Below are positions 25,966-37,761 of a stretch of DNA of 64,000 nucleotides, piece after piece. The position numbers were made by a program, and so were the translations under genes. Origin of the DNA: an uncultured Pseudomonadales bacterium (GTDB lineage Bacteria; Pseudomonadota; Gammaproteobacteria; Pseudomonadales; Azotimanducaceae); contig OY282430.1 of NCBI GenBank assembly GCA_958296025.1, positions 1,364,001-1,428,000 of the forward strand, in the 5' to 3' direction. The first letter of the stretch is position 1; each line of letters opens with the position of its first letter. Under the pieces are notes generated by a model. The model was not told the DNA's origin. It did no database searches and worked only from the letters and a program-made list of their open reading frames with translations.

Positions 25966-27253
25966 CGAAGTCCCCCCGCAGGATGCGCTCCGAAGTCCGC
26001 AATGGCTCGTGCTGGTCGTCGAGCGCCTGTTTGATATCCGGCCGGCGTCCGAGCGGCCCCCAAGTCTTGAATGAGTCCACCTGTGTCTGACGGTTGGCGC
26101 GTTGCACCACGAACAGTGATTCGTCGGGCAGGAGATCCGGCAGGATGGGGGAGTGCGTAGTGACGATGTATTGTGTTTCCCCGAAGCTCGATCGCGTTTT
26201 CAGAAAGTCCGCAATGAGTTCGATGCGGCGTGGATGCACGCCGTTTTCCGGTTCCTCAAAGCCCACCAGAGAAGGGGTTTCTTCCGCACCGTTCAACGCC
26301 AGCAGACCCAGCAGGCGCAGCGTGCCCTCAGAAAGCACTCGCGCCGGAATGGCCACACCGTTCTCGCGCAGGCGAAACTCCGCCTCGCCCAGTTCGTTCA
26401 CGTCCGTTTCAATGCCATCCACGTCCGGCAGCATCATCGACAGTGCCTTCTCCACCGCTTGGAATTGCCGCGGCTGGCGTGCTTTCAGCGTGGTGAGAAA
26501 AGCGGCCAGTTCCTCGCCCATCGCACCAATATGGCGCACTTCCTTGATGGGAACAGCCGCTCGCATGCGTTCCCGGGGCTCGAAGTAGAAAAACTGCCAG
26601 CTTTCCAATTCGCGCCGCGCTGCGGCCAAATGCGGGTAGTGGGGCGCGTAGTGAGGCATGGAGAGGATGGCATGATCGAGATAGCGCTCATACTGCATGG
26701 GATGCGCTTGGCCTTCCCGTCGCAAGTGTACCCGGTTTCCCTGTCGTTCGATGAAGGGTTTGCGCCGGCCGGTGGGGTTGCCGTCTGCGGTGAGTGCCGA
26801 GAGGTACTCGTCGGTGGTGCGAAGCAGCCCCGAACGCGGCCACATCTCCACCCCCAGGCGATATCGCAGGCTGCGTTCGCGGACACGTACCGGTACGTTG
26901 CCCGATTCTCTGCCGGGCCGGCGCATCTCTTGTATCTCGCGGTTTACGACATCGGCGACGACCTTCGAAATGCGCAGGTCTGCCTCTATGGAAAAGGCCA
27001 GCCGCTCTTGCTCAAGCAATCCCTTTACGCCGCCATCGCCCATTGAGAAGGACTCAAGTGGTTTGCCCCGGTATGGGGGTTCGAATGCCTCCTTTAACGT
27101 GCGGCTCGTCGCCAACCTGGAAAGCAGTTGTACGGCGTCCAGAAAATTGCTCTTGCCAGCAGTGTTTGGCCCGAACAGCAACGTCAGAGGCTTCAACTCC
27201 ACCTCGACATCGCGCAGGGACTTGTAACCCTTTACATGAACTCGATTCAGCAT
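25958..27253 (-). CDS. SMC/RecF-like ABC ATPase (AAA_21 type), partner of the TOPRIM-like protein
   Basis: A 431-aa predicted ATPase. Walker A is FGPNTAGKSN (K34), the ABC signature is LSEGTLRLLGLLAL, Walker B is LVGFEEPENGVHP and the His switch is VTTHSP. It starts MLNRVHVKGYKSLRD, typical of the COG4637/AAA_21 group. It lies inside the hsd operon region between hsdM and hsdS, same strand, and overlaps its partner by 8 bases. Such ATPases sense phage proteins or DNA ends in several defence systems (PARIS, OLD, retron partners). The exact system type cannot be set from sequence alone. Confidence 0.85.
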   Translation of the reverse strand: MLNRVHVKGYKSLRDVEVELKPLTLLFGPNTAGKSNFLDAVQLLSRLATSRTLKEAFEPPYRGKPLESFSMGDGGVKGLLEQERLAFSIEADLRISKVVADVVNREIQEMRRPGRESGNVPVRVRERSLRYRLGVEMWPRSGLLRTTDEYLSALTADGNPTGRRKPFIERQGNRVHLRREGQAHPMQYERYLDHAILSMPHYAPHYPHLAAARRELESWQFFYFEPRERMRAAVPIKEVRHIGAMGEELAAFLTTLKARQPRQFQAVEKALSMMLPDVDGIETDVNELGEAEFRLRENGVAIPARVLSEGTLRLLGLLALNGAEETPSLVGFEEPENGVHPRRIELIADFLKTRSSFGETQYIVTTHSPILPDLLPDESLFVVQRANRQTQVDSFKTWGPLGRRPDIKQALDDQHEPLRTSERILRGDFGA

Positions 27254-27560
27254 GGTCGTGTCCCCTTCACTGACGCAATGTTCCGTGTGGACACCCGAGT
27301 GCGAGGGAGCCTAATGGGTGGGCGAGGGGAGCGTCAATTTTGGAGGCGCATTTTGGCAGCTTTGCATCGCTAGCGCGTGCTAAAACATATGTCCAACCTT
27401 CGCTACGCTTACGTTGGACCCAGAGAGGCTGCGCCGTTCTGCGGCGCAGCCACCTAGCCCGCATACTGCACCAAGGGCCGCGAGAATCGCGCTGGATTTT
27501 GCCGTGCGCATCCTCCCAGTGCCTCGGCGACTTCTCAATGACGGTGTATTGCACGCTCTC
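27254..27560. other. Intergenic region between hsdM and the ATPase with two inverted repeats
   Basis: A 307-base gap on the minus-strand operon. It contains a perfect 10-base hairpin GGCTGCGCCG/CGGCGCAGCC with a 5-base loop (27427-27451) and a 7-base inverted repeat GTCCAAC/GTTGGAC (27391-27419). No T-tract follows either. They may end or attenuate hsdM transcription and separate it from the ATPase genes. A minus-strand frame with GTG at 27554 (95 codons) exists but has no recognisable domain. Confidence 0.5.
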
Positions 27561-29561
27561 TTACCCCTTGTTGCTCGCTGGGCCGAAACCCAACGCTTTG
27601 AGGTTCTTCTCGATGGCCGCGTCCAGCTGCCGCGCCTCGGTTTGTTGCTCGCGCCACTCGGCGGCGAGTCGCGTCATTTTATCCTGGAATGGCTCGTCGT
27701 CTTCGGGTTGCGGCGCCACGCCGACGTAGCGGCCCGGCGTCAGAATGTGGGCGTGGGCGCGGATGTCATCCAAGGTCGCGCTCCTGCAAAAGCCCGGCAC
27801 GTCTTGATATGGCGTCTTCCGGCCCTTTGCCCGCCACCCATGGTAGGTGTCGGCGATGCGGGCGATGTCCTCGTCCGATAGTTCGCGGTGGGTGCGATCC
27901 ACCATCCGGCCTTCGTTGCGGGCGTCGATGAACAGCACCTCGCCGCGCCGGTCGCGGAACTTGCCGTTGGCGCGATCGCGGGCAAGGAACCACAGGCACA
28001 CCGGAATCTGCGTGGAGTAGAAGAGCTGGCCGGGCAGCGCGATCATGCAATCCACTAGGTTCGCTTCGACGAGGTTCTTGCGAATCTCGCCTTCGCCGGA
28101 CGCTTGAGAGGACATCGAGCCGTTCGCCAGCACGAAGCCGGCGACACCGGCGGGTGCGAGGTGATGCACTATGTGCTGCACCCACGCGAAGTTGGCGTTG
28201 CCCTTCGGCGGCACGCCATAGGCCCAGCGTTTGTCGTCGGTAAGCTGGTCGCCGCCCCAGTTGGAGACGTTGAACGGCGGGTTGGCGAGGATGAAGTCCG
28301 CCTTGAGGTCCGAGTGGCGATCGTTGTGGAAGGTGTCGCCCTCGCCGATCTGCCCGTCGATGCCGCGAATGGCGAGGTTCATCTTCGCTAACCGCCAAGT
28401 AGTGTGGTTGAGCTCTTGTCCGTAAATGGAAACACCCGCCGATACCGGTTTCGACCGCTTGCGGCCGTTGCCCGTCGCGTGGGCGTCGATGAACGCCATG
28501 GATTGCACGAACATGCCAGCGGAGCCGCAGCAAGGGTCGTAAACCCGCCCCTCGTAGGGTTCCAGCATCTCCACTAGCAGCTTCACAACGCAGCCCGCGG
28601 TGTAAAACTCGCCGGCCCCTCTGCCTTCGGCGCTGGCGAATTTCGCCAAGAAGTACTCGTAAACGCGGCCCAGCACGTCTCGGGAGCGGGCGTCCGCATC
28701 GCCCACCTGGATGTTGCTGACCAGATCGAGCAATTCGCCGAGGCGGCGCTTGTCGAGTGCCGGACGTGCGTAGTCCTTCGGCAGCACGTCGCGCAGGCTT
28801 TGGTTGTCCCGCTCGATGGCCACCATCGCATCGTCCACGGCCTTGCCGATCGTCGGCTGTTTCGCACGGGCCAGCAGGTGGCGCCAACGCGCTTTCGGCG
28901 GCACCCAGAACAGGTTGGCGCCAATGTAGAAGTCGGGGTCTTCGGGGTCCGCACCCTCGTCGCGCTCAGCCTCCAGTTGCGCATGGCGCTCCTCGAAAGC
29001 GTCCGAGATGTACTTCAGGAAGATGACGCCGAGGACAACGTGCTTGTATTCCGCCGCGTCCATATTGCCGCGCAGCGCGTTGGCGGCGGCCCAGAGCTCG
29101 GTCTCGTAGCCGGTTGTGACGCCGTTGGCGCTGTCTGGCGTGGTTGAGCGAGCCGTGCCTCTTGGTGGTTGATTGGCCTTGGCTTTGCTATTGGCCGGTG
29201 GTCTCGCACGCCTCGGAGCAGCCGCCGCAACAGTCGCGGCAGCTTGGGGCTTGTGCGATTCGCCGGGTTCGGCATGACCTAGCAGCCGTTCCATCAACGC
29301 CTGCTTGCGCCCGATGGGGGACAGCCCCTGAAGCTCACAGACACGCCTCACGTCAGCCACGCGAAGATTGGCGAGGAGGACCGCTGGGTTTGCGCGACGG
29401 GACCGGGATAGGCGCGACCGCATCGCTTTGACGCTGCGCCTGTCCACGTTGTCTAGGTCGAACAAGTCAACAGCGGCCTTCAGTGCCTCCCGGTTCATCA
29501 CCTCCAGAATCGCGTGCTTGACCTTCACGCCTGCGGCTCCCTGTTGCTTCAACAGCGTCAT
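27561..29561 (-). CDS. hsdM: Type I DNA methyltransferase subunit HsdM with SAP-like N-terminal extension
   Basis: The N6-adenine methylase of the type I system, 666 aa from ATG 29561 (a TTG at 29624 is the alternative). The usual HsdM part starts near [16 protein letters not shown]; motif I is [11 protein letters not shown] and motif IV is NPPF in [13 protein letters not shown]. HsdM is commonly about 500 aa; here some 150 extra N-terminal residues include [20 protein letters not shown] ... LMERLLGH, which looks like a SAP-type DNA-binding motif, followed by an Ala/Pro/Lys-rich linker. It is the first gene of the minus-strand operon. Confidence 0.92.
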   Translation of the reverse strand: MTLLKQQGAAGVKVKHAILEVMNREALKAAVDLFDLDNVDRRSVKAMRSRLSRSRRANPAVLLANLRVADVRRVCELQGLSPIGRKQALMERLLGHAEPGESHKPQAAATVAAAAPRRARPPANSKAKANQPPRGTARSTTPDSANGVTTGYETELWAAANALRGNMDAAEYKHVVLGVIFLKYISDAFEERHAQLEAERDEGADPEDPDFYIGANLFWVPPKARWRHLLARAKQPTIGKAVDDAMVAIERDNQSLRDVLPKDYARPALDKRRLGELLDLVSNIQVGDADARSRDVLGRVYEYFLAKFASAEGRGAGEFYTAGCVVKLLVEMLEPYEGRVYDPCCGSAGMFVQSMAFIDAHATGNGRKRSKPVSAGVSIYGQELNHTTWRLAKMNLAIRGIDGQIGEGDTFHNDRHSDLKADFILANPPFNVSNWGGDQLTDDKRWAYGVPPKGNANFAWVQHIVHHLAPAGVAGFVLANGSMSSQASGEGEIRKNLVEANLVDCMIALPGQLFYSTQIPVCLWFLARDRANGKFRDRRGEVLFIDARNEGRMVDRTHRELSDEDIARIADTYHGWRAKGRKTPYQDVPGFCRSATLDDIRAHAHILTPGRYVGVAPQPEDDEPFQDKMTRLAAEWREQQTEARQLDAAIEKNLKALGFGPASNKG

Positions 29562-29615
29562 AGCGGTCAGACGGAGATCCTGACCTCGCCAACGCACCCT
29601 AGTTAGTGTAGTTGG

Positions 29616-29630
29616 ACAGTACAATACTGT
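29616..29630. promoter_or_regulatory. Palindrome upstream of hsdM, candidate operator
   Basis: ACAGTA (29616-29621), three bases, TACTGT (29625-29630) form a perfect inverted repeat about 55 bases upstream of the hsdM ATG. The position fits a repressor-binding site controlling the restriction operon. No regulator gene is assigned. Confidence 0.3.
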
Positions 29631-29718
29631 ACGCCCGTGCAGCTCCGCCTTGAGCCCGGCCTCGTGAGCAGCCCAGAGCTGATCTGGAGTGACTACGGCA
29701 GTTTGGGTGTTAAGGGAG

Positions 29719-30942
29719 TCAAGTCCGGTATTCGGCGTTGATGCGGATGTATTCGTGCGAGAGGTCGCTGGTCCAGACGGTTTCTTGGCAGGGGCCGCGG
29801 CCTAGATCGACTTGGATGGCGAACTCCGGCTGGGCCATCACCGCCGCTGCCGCCGCTTCGTCGTAGCTAGGCGCTAATAGGCCGGCCTGCGCCACCGGCA
29901 CCTCGTCCAGCTTGACGGACACTCCGGCTGGGTTCAGGTCGGCGATGCCAGCGCGGCCTATGGCCATGCAGAAGCGGCCCCAATTGGGGTCCCCGGCGAA
30001 TACTGCGGTTTTGACCAAGGGGGATTCGGCCAAGGCGTAGGCCACCTGCAGGCACTCGGCTTCGCTGGCGCCGCCGGCCACCCGGACGGTGACGAACTTG
30101 GTGGCGCCTTCGGCGTCCCGGATGATGCGCTGGGCCAGTTCGGTGGCGACCTTGGAGAAGCCATCCAGCAGAGCGTTGAAGTCCGGTCCCGGCCCGTTTA
30201 TTACTGGGTGATCGGCCTTGCTGGTTGCGCAGACCACGAAGGCGTCATTGGTGGAGGTGTCCCCATCCACGGTGATGCGGTTGAAGGAGCGGGCCGCAGC
30301 GTGGCGGGTCAGTTCCGCCAAGGCGGGTTGCCGCACTTTCGCATCGCAGCAGACGAAGGCCAGCATGGTGGCCATGTCCGGTTTGATCATGCCGGCGCCC
30401 TTGGCGATGCCGGTGATGGTGACCGGTGCCCGCGCCACCAAGACGCTTTCGCTCAACGCCTTGGGAGCGGTGTCCGTGGTCATGATGGCTGCGGCCGCTG
30501 CCGCCCAGCCCTCGGCGGAGCGGGCCGTGGCGGCGGCGGCGATGGCCTCGCTCATGGCGGCCATTGGGAGTCTTTCCCCAATCACGCCCGTGGAGAAGGG
30601 CAGCACCTGTTCGTCGGCAATGTCGTTTCCGCAGCACTCGGCGGCCCGGCAGCAGAGCGCCTCGGCATCCTCGAAACCGCGTTGGCCAGTGGCGGCGTTG
30701 GCGTTGCCGCTGTTGATGAGCAAAAGCCTAGGGTTGCCGGACCGAATCCGCGCCTCGGCCAAGGCCACCGGCGGCGCCCGAAAGCGATTCTGGGTGAAGA
30801 CGCCGGCGACGGTTGAACCCTCTGCCAGTTCAATGATCGCCAAGTCGTCCCGCCGCCGTTGCTTGATGCCGGCGCAAGCCATGCCCAAGCGAACGCCGGG
30901 AACGGGGAGAAGCTCCCCCAAGGGCGGCAAGTTAACGGCCAT
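29719..30942 (-). CDS. argJ: Bifunctional glutamate N-acetyltransferase / amino-acid acetyltransferase ArgJ
   Basis: A 407-aa enzyme of arginine biosynthesis that transfers acetyl from N-acetylornithine to glutamate. The self-cleavage site is visible in [15 protein letters not shown] (cleavage before the Thr of ATML), preceded by ITGIAKG. Later landmarks are [10 protein letters not shown] and FAGDPNWGR, and the protein ends [11 protein letters not shown] 30942 has GGAGGG nine bases upstream. It follows secA on the same strand, an order familiar from Pseudomonas-like genomes. Its 3' end is the right border of the defence island. Confidence 0.96.
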   Translation of the reverse strand: MAVNLPPLGELLPVPGVRLGMACAGIKQRRRDDLAIIELAEGSTVAGVFTQNRFRAPPVALAEARIRSGNPRLLLINSGNANAATGQRGFEDAEALCCRAAECCGNDIADEQVLPFSTGVIGERLPMAAMSEAIAAAATARSAEGWAAAAAAIMTTDTAPKALSESVLVARAPVTITGIAKGAGMIKPDMATMLAFVCCDAKVRQPALAELTRHAAARSFNRITVDGDTSTNDAFVVCATSKADHPVINGPGPDFNALLDGFSKVATELAQRIIRDAEGATKFVTVRVAGGASEAECLQVAYALAESPLVKTAVFAGDPNWGRFCMAIGRAGIADLNPAGVSVKLDEVPVAQAGLLAPSYDEAAAAAVMAQPEFAIQVDLGRGPCQETVWTSDLSHEYIRINAEYRT

Positions 30943-31237
30943 TAATGGCAACCCTCCGCGGAGACCAACTTCGCGGTTGCCAATGATGCGCCAACCATCG
31001 TGGGGACAACGCGGATGAACGCGGGCGGTAGCCGCTTGTCAGTGATCACCTCGTTGAAGATGGGAAAATCGGGTTCCGATCTTTGCACCCAAGCTCCCTT
31101 GTGAATTCCTAGGCACTGTTGCCACCGGACAAAACGTTGGCCTTTAGTGTCTGTTCCCCGCCCGACTTCTAGCCACCTGTTGTGGGCTTGATTCGCCACT
31201 TGGATTTCAGTCCTTTTGCAGGAAGAGGTCGTTCCCG
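30943..31237. other. Gap between secA and argJ
   Basis: About 295 bases. One minus-strand frame stays open through it in a phase different from secA, but it has no start signal of its own and no recognisable domain. No hairpin with a T-tract was seen. Confidence 0.4.
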
Positions 31238-33988
<2,751 letters not shown>

Positions 33989-34129
33989 GGGTTGGGTTCC
34001 GGTTGCGGGAGTTCGGTTCGACTTGCGGCGGACGGGCCGCTATCTTACCCTCAATGAACGCCCGTCAGAAACGGGAAGCCCATCGGTCCGCCGCAAACGC
34101 CAGGACCCCACGGGAAGCGCAACGCCGAC

Positions 34130-34438
34130 ATGCCCAGAGCGAAGATTGACGAGTTGCTGGCGGAACGCCACGACCGGCGCACGCCCTTGCAGAGCCTGCT
34201 GAACACTGCTGCCGACCAAGCGGCCTGGACCGCCGAAGTACGCTCCATTCTGCCGGAGAGCCTGCGCAACGCCTGCCAAGCCCGCAGCATCCGCGGCGAC
34301 GCCTTGGTGCTGGTCTGCTTGGACAGCGCCACGGCGACGCGAGTGCGCTTTCTGGCAGCGGAACTGGTCGAAAGGCTCAAGGCCCTGCCCCACTTCAGCA
34401 AGATTAAGCGGATTAAGGCCAAGGTGGCGGCCTATTGA
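34130..34438 (+). CDS. DUF721/DciA-like protein
   Basis: A 102-aa protein with the DUF721 pattern: an N-terminal helix (KIDELLAER), a WTAEVRSILPESLRNAC segment, then GDALVLVCLDSATATRVRFLAAELVERL. DciA proteins of this family load the replicative helicase DnaB; short secA-linked members are common in gammaproteobacteria, usually between lpxC and secA. Start ATG 34130; divergent from secA across a 141-base gap. The family is seen; the replication role is inferred. Confidence 0.75.
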   Translation: MPRAKIDELLAERHDRRTPLQSLLNTAADQAAWTAEVRSILPESLRNACQARSIRGDALVLVCLDSATATRVRFLAAELVERLKALPHFSKIKRIKAKVAAY

Positions 34439-34814
34439 GGGATGCAGGCGCCCAGAAGCGGCCGGCTCGCTGCGCAGGGCGCATCATCGGGCCGACTGCG
34501 CGGGCGGCGGTTGCTTCACCAAGACTGCGCGGGCGGCAGCTCGGTGCTACAGGGCGATTCTGGACGGCGCACCCACATGAACGAAGGGCTCGATCATTGC
34601 AACGCTCCTAGAGCCCGCACCCTAGTCAACAGGAGTGCGCCCAAGGGCGGGGCGACTGTTTTGAAATTGTTGTCCATGCCGTCAAACTAGCGCTTCCGCT
34701 CGGTGGCCGCAAGGCATTGTTCGGAAGGCAAGTGATCCCGCACACATTAAGGTTGCGTTCAGCCTGGCTGCGGCATAAGTTCCGCAACCATTGGCACCAA
34801 CCAGGAGGCGACCC
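34439..34814. other. Intergenic region upstream of the glycine-zipper gene
   Basis: 376 bases without a supported gene. A short direct repeat ACTGCGCGGGCGGC occurs twice near 34498 and 34533. The right end must hold the promoter of the next gene, but no clear consensus was found. Confidence 0.4.
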
Positions 34815-35315
34815 ATGAAAAACCGAATCGTCCCGGCTATGTTTGCTGCGCTGCTGTCGCTGTCCGCTTGGGCGCAACAAGGCGTTTATGATCCGTCCGG
34901 TCCAGTTCGCTGGGCCAACATCGAAAGCGTGACGGAGGCCTATGAGGTGGTCGAACTGCCGGCCCGCAGGGTTTGCAGTGGTGGCGGCGCGGTCAGCGAT
35001 AGGCCCCGTTCCGCTACGCCTGAAATCGTCGGCGCCATCGTCGGCGCTGTGGTGGGCAATGAAATCCACGGAGACGGCGCCATCGGCGAAGTGGCCGGTG
35101 CCGCCTTGGGGGCCAGCGTCGCCCGGGACATTCACAACCGCAACCGCCAGGGCGGTGCGGGCGGCTGCCGCATGGAGGTGCCAAGGGAGCAGCGGCTAGT
35201 CGGCTATGACGTGCGCTACGAGTACGATGGCGCTTCCTACGTCGCCCGCATGCAGCGGCGGCCCGTCGGCGGGCGCCTGCAGGTGGAGGTCAGGGCAGTT
35301 CCGCTCAGTCCCTAA
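34815..35315 (+). CDS. Secreted glycine-zipper (2TM) envelope protein
   Basis: A 166-aa protein. ATG 34815 with AGGAGG at 34803-34808 gives a clear signal peptide (MKNRIVPAMFAALLSLSAWA, cleavage before QQ). A glycine-zipper 2TM segment follows (IVGAIVGAVVGNEIHGDGAIGE and GAALGASVARDI, about residues 68-105), as in the Rickettsia 17-kDa antigen family. There is no lipobox cysteine at the cleavage site. The C-terminal part has paired cysteines and YDVRYEYDG. It is probably periplasmic or outer-membrane associated, function unknown. Confidence 0.75.
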   Translation: MKNRIVPAMFAALLSLSAWAQQGVYDPSGPVRWANIESVTEAYEVVELPARRVCSGGGAVSDRPRSATPEIVGAIVGAVVGNEIHGDGAIGEVAGAALGASVARDIHNRNRQGGAGGCRMEVPREQRLVGYDVRYEYDGASYVARMQRRPVGGRLQVEVRAVPLSP

Positions 35316-35355
35316 GGTGCCAAGCGCTGCGCAGCCTTGGGGTCGGCACCTCGCA

Positions 35356-36345
35356 TTAAGCGCCGATCAAGAAGCCAACCTCTTCCCGCCAGACCAAGGC
35401 GGCACCGCCGGCGGCGGCTAGGAAGGGGCCGAAAGGGATGGGTTGGCGGCGGTTGCGGCGGCCTAGGAGTATGGCCGTCAGCGCGTACAGCAAGCCGGCG
35501 CTTGCGGCCAGCAGGGCAACGGCCGGCAGGGCTTGCCAGCCGAGCCAGGCGCCGATGGCGGCGAGCAGCTTGAAGTCTCCGTAGCCCATGCCCTCTTTGC
35601 CGGTCATTAGCTTGAAGGCCCAGTAGATGGACCAGAGGACGGCGTAGCCGATGGCGGCGCCGGCCACCGCCCAATGCAGGGGAGTAAGGCTGTCCCCTAG
35701 GTTGACCAGAAGGCCCAGCCAGAGCAGGGGGAGGGTGATTTGGTCCGGCAGCAGGCCGGTTTCCCAATCGGTGCAGGCCAGGGCGATCAAGGCCCAGGCG
35801 TAAACCGCAGCCGCCAAGGCCAGCCAAGTGAAGCCGAACGCCGCCACGGCCCACAAAGCGGCAGCGGCGCCGAGAGCTTCCACTAGCGGATAGCGGAAGC
35901 TGATGGATGCGGCGCAGCCGGCGCATTTGCCGCGCAACCAAGCCCAGCTGAGAACGGGGATGTTCTCAACGGCCTTGATGGGCCGCCGGCAGGTGGGGCA
36001 GTGTGAGCGGGGCCACATCAGGTTGAACCGCTCAAGCTGTTCGTCGGCTGAATGCGCACTCTCAAGACGCGGCGCCGAAGCGGAGCTGTTGCCTTGAGGT
36101 TGGGTTGCGGCCTGGTCGGCAGCTTGCGCGTCAGCGGCCTCCAAGGTTGCCGCGAAGGGCTTGTCTTGGTCGGCTTGCGCCGCATCCGCCAGCGGCTTTT
36201 CCAGGTGGGCTTCGGCCTCGCGCCGCCATTGACGGTGCAGCATCAGCGGCAGCCGGTGAATCACGACGTTCAGGAAGCTGCCCACGCACAGGCCGACGCA
36301 AAGCAGCCAGAGGCCCAAGGCCGCGCCGACGAGGCTAATCTGCAT
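35356..36345 (-). CDS. pilD: Type IV prepilin peptidase/methylase PilD
   Basis: A 329-aa polytopic aspartic protease that cuts and N-methylates type IV prepilins. The two catalytic aspartates are in ACTDWETGLLPD and GYGDFKLLAAIG (GxGD). The cytoplasmic zinc site CPTC...CAGC is present, and the N-terminus has GSFLNVVIHRLP. Between HLEKPLADAA and RFNLMWPRSHC there is an insertion of about 50 residues rich in Ala, Gln and Asp, absent from typical PilD. ATG 36345 has GGAGGA upstream. It follows pilC on the same strand and serves the two prepilins at 39855-40959. Confidence 0.94.
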   Translation of the reverse strand: MQISLVGAALGLWLLCVGLCVGSFLNVVIHRLPLMLHRQWRREAEAHLEKPLADAAQADQDKPFAATLEAADAQAADQAATQPQGNSSASAPRLESAHSADEQLERFNLMWPRSHCPTCRRPIKAVENIPVLSWAWLRGKCAGCAASISFRYPLVEALGAAAALWAVAAFGFTWLALAAAVYAWALIALACTDWETGLLPDQITLPLLWLGLLVNLGDSLTPLHWAVAGAAIGYAVLWSIYWAFKLMTGKEGMGYGDFKLLAAIGAWLGWQALPAVALLAASAGLLYALTAILLGRRNRRQPIPFGPFLAAAGGAALVWREEVGFLIGA

Positions 36346-36500
36346 GGTTCCTCCGCCGGGCGGCCACGGGCCGGCCGGCTCGGCTGAGTGGTCCTTGCCA
36401 ACGCCCAATCGGCATGGCGGTGCCTGTTTGGGCTTTTCGCCCGCCTAGGCCCGGCCGCGCTTTGGGCCACCGTTTGCAAGCCATGTCGTGCATTCGCCCC

Positions 36501-37724
36501 TCAGCCGCTCACCACCGCGCCAAGCTGAAAGATCGGCAGGTACATGGCGATGATGAGGCCGCCGATCAGCACGCCGAGGACAGCCATGATCAGCGGCTCC
36601 ATCAGGGCGGTCAGGTTGTCCACCCGGTTGTCCACCTGCTCCTCGTAGTAGGCGGCGGCCTTGGCCAGCATGTCGTCCAGGGCGCCGGCCTCCTCGCCGA
36701 TCATGGCCATCTGCACCACCATGCCGGGGAAGCGCCCAGTGTTGGCCATCGCTTGGTTCAGCGGGTGCCCGGCGGACACCTCGTCGCGTATTCTCAAAAT
36801 GGCTTCCTCGAACAATCGGTTGCCGGCGGCGCCGGCCACCGAGCTTAGGGCGTCGATCAAGGGTACGCCGGCGGCGAAGGTGGTGGCCAGGGTTCTAGCC
36901 GTGCGGGCCACCACGGTCATCTCGATGATGCCGCCGGCGATGGGCATCTTCAAGGCCAGAACGTCGAGCTGGCGACGTAGGGCTGGGCTGCGCGGCACAG
37001 CCAGCCGCAACAGCGCCCCGACGGCGCCCAAGACGATCAGGAGGGGCAGCCACCAAGCCTGCAACCAGTCGGACATGGCGATGACCAGCTGCGTGAAGGC
37101 CGGCAGTTCGGCGCCGAAGCCGCTGAACACGTCCTCAAAGCGGGGCACCACCTCCACCAACAGGATGCCGGATACGATGAGGGCCACTAGGATGACGGCG
37201 ACGGGATAGGTCATGGCCTTTTTCACCTTCGCCTTCAAGGACTCCATCTTCTCTTGGTAGCCGGCGATTTGATCCAGTATGGTCTCCAAGGCGCCGGCCT
37301 GTTCACCGGCGTCAACCAAGCTGCAGAACAGGCCGCCGAAGTGCTTCGGATGCTTGCGCAGGGCGGCGGCGAAGCTGTCCCCGCCGGCCACGCTGTCCCG
37401 CACCGCCTGCACCAATTGGCGCATGCGCGGCTTGCTGAACCCATCGGCAATGATGTCAAAGGAGCGCAACAAGGGTGCCCCAGCCTGCATCATGGTGGCT
37501 ACCTGCCGGGTGAAGTTGGCGATGTCGGCGGCCTTGGGCGCCCCGCCTCGCCCCAAGGACAACCCCGGCAACGCCTTAGGCTTGCGGCGAAGGCGGCTGG
37601 GAGTGACGCCTTGGCGCAATAGGGTGGCTTTGGCGATGGCGGGGCTGCGGCAGCTAATCTCCCCCGTGCTTGGCTGGCCGTTCCCATCGATGCCCTCCCA
37701 GAGGTAGGTGGTGTCAGCGGCCAC
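36501..37724 (-). CDS. pilC: Type IV pilus inner-membrane platform protein PilC
   Basis: A 407-aa GspF/PilC-type protein of the pilus assembly platform. It has two homologous halves, each with ATMMQAGAPLLRSFD- or ATTFAAGVPLIDALS-like helices and GEQAGALE / GEEAGALDDML motifs, and three membrane segments (about 172-192, 222-240 and 378-400). The start is GTG 37724 with GGAGG five bases upstream. It sits 37 bases after pilB in the usual B-C-D order. Confidence 0.96.
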   Translation of the reverse strand: MAADTTYLWEGIDGNGQPSTGEISCRSPAIAKATLLRQGVTPSRLRRKPKALPGLSLGRGGAPKAADIANFTRQVATMMQAGAPLLRSFDIIADGFSKPRMRQLVQAVRDSVAGGDSFAAALRKHPKHFGGLFCSLVDAGEQAGALETILDQIAGYQEKMESLKAKVKKAMTYPVAVILVALIVSGILLVEVVPRFEDVFSGFGAELPAFTQLVIAMSDWLQAWWLPLLIVLGAVGALLRLAVPRSPALRRQLDVLALKMPIAGGIIEMTVVARTARTLATTFAAGVPLIDALSSVAGAAGNRLFEEAILRIRDEVSAGHPLNQAMANTGRFPGMVVQMAMIGEEAGALDDMLAKAAAYYEEQVDNRVDNLTALMEPLIMAVLGVLIGGLIIAMYLPIFQLGAVVSG

Positions 37725-37761
37725 CAGCGCCTCCTGAAGCGGTCCATTGCGGGCGCATCCG

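Noticed and set aside
34442-34690. Plus-strand 82-codon frame after the DUF721 gene
   Set aside because: Low-complexity, unrecognised sequence without a start signal.
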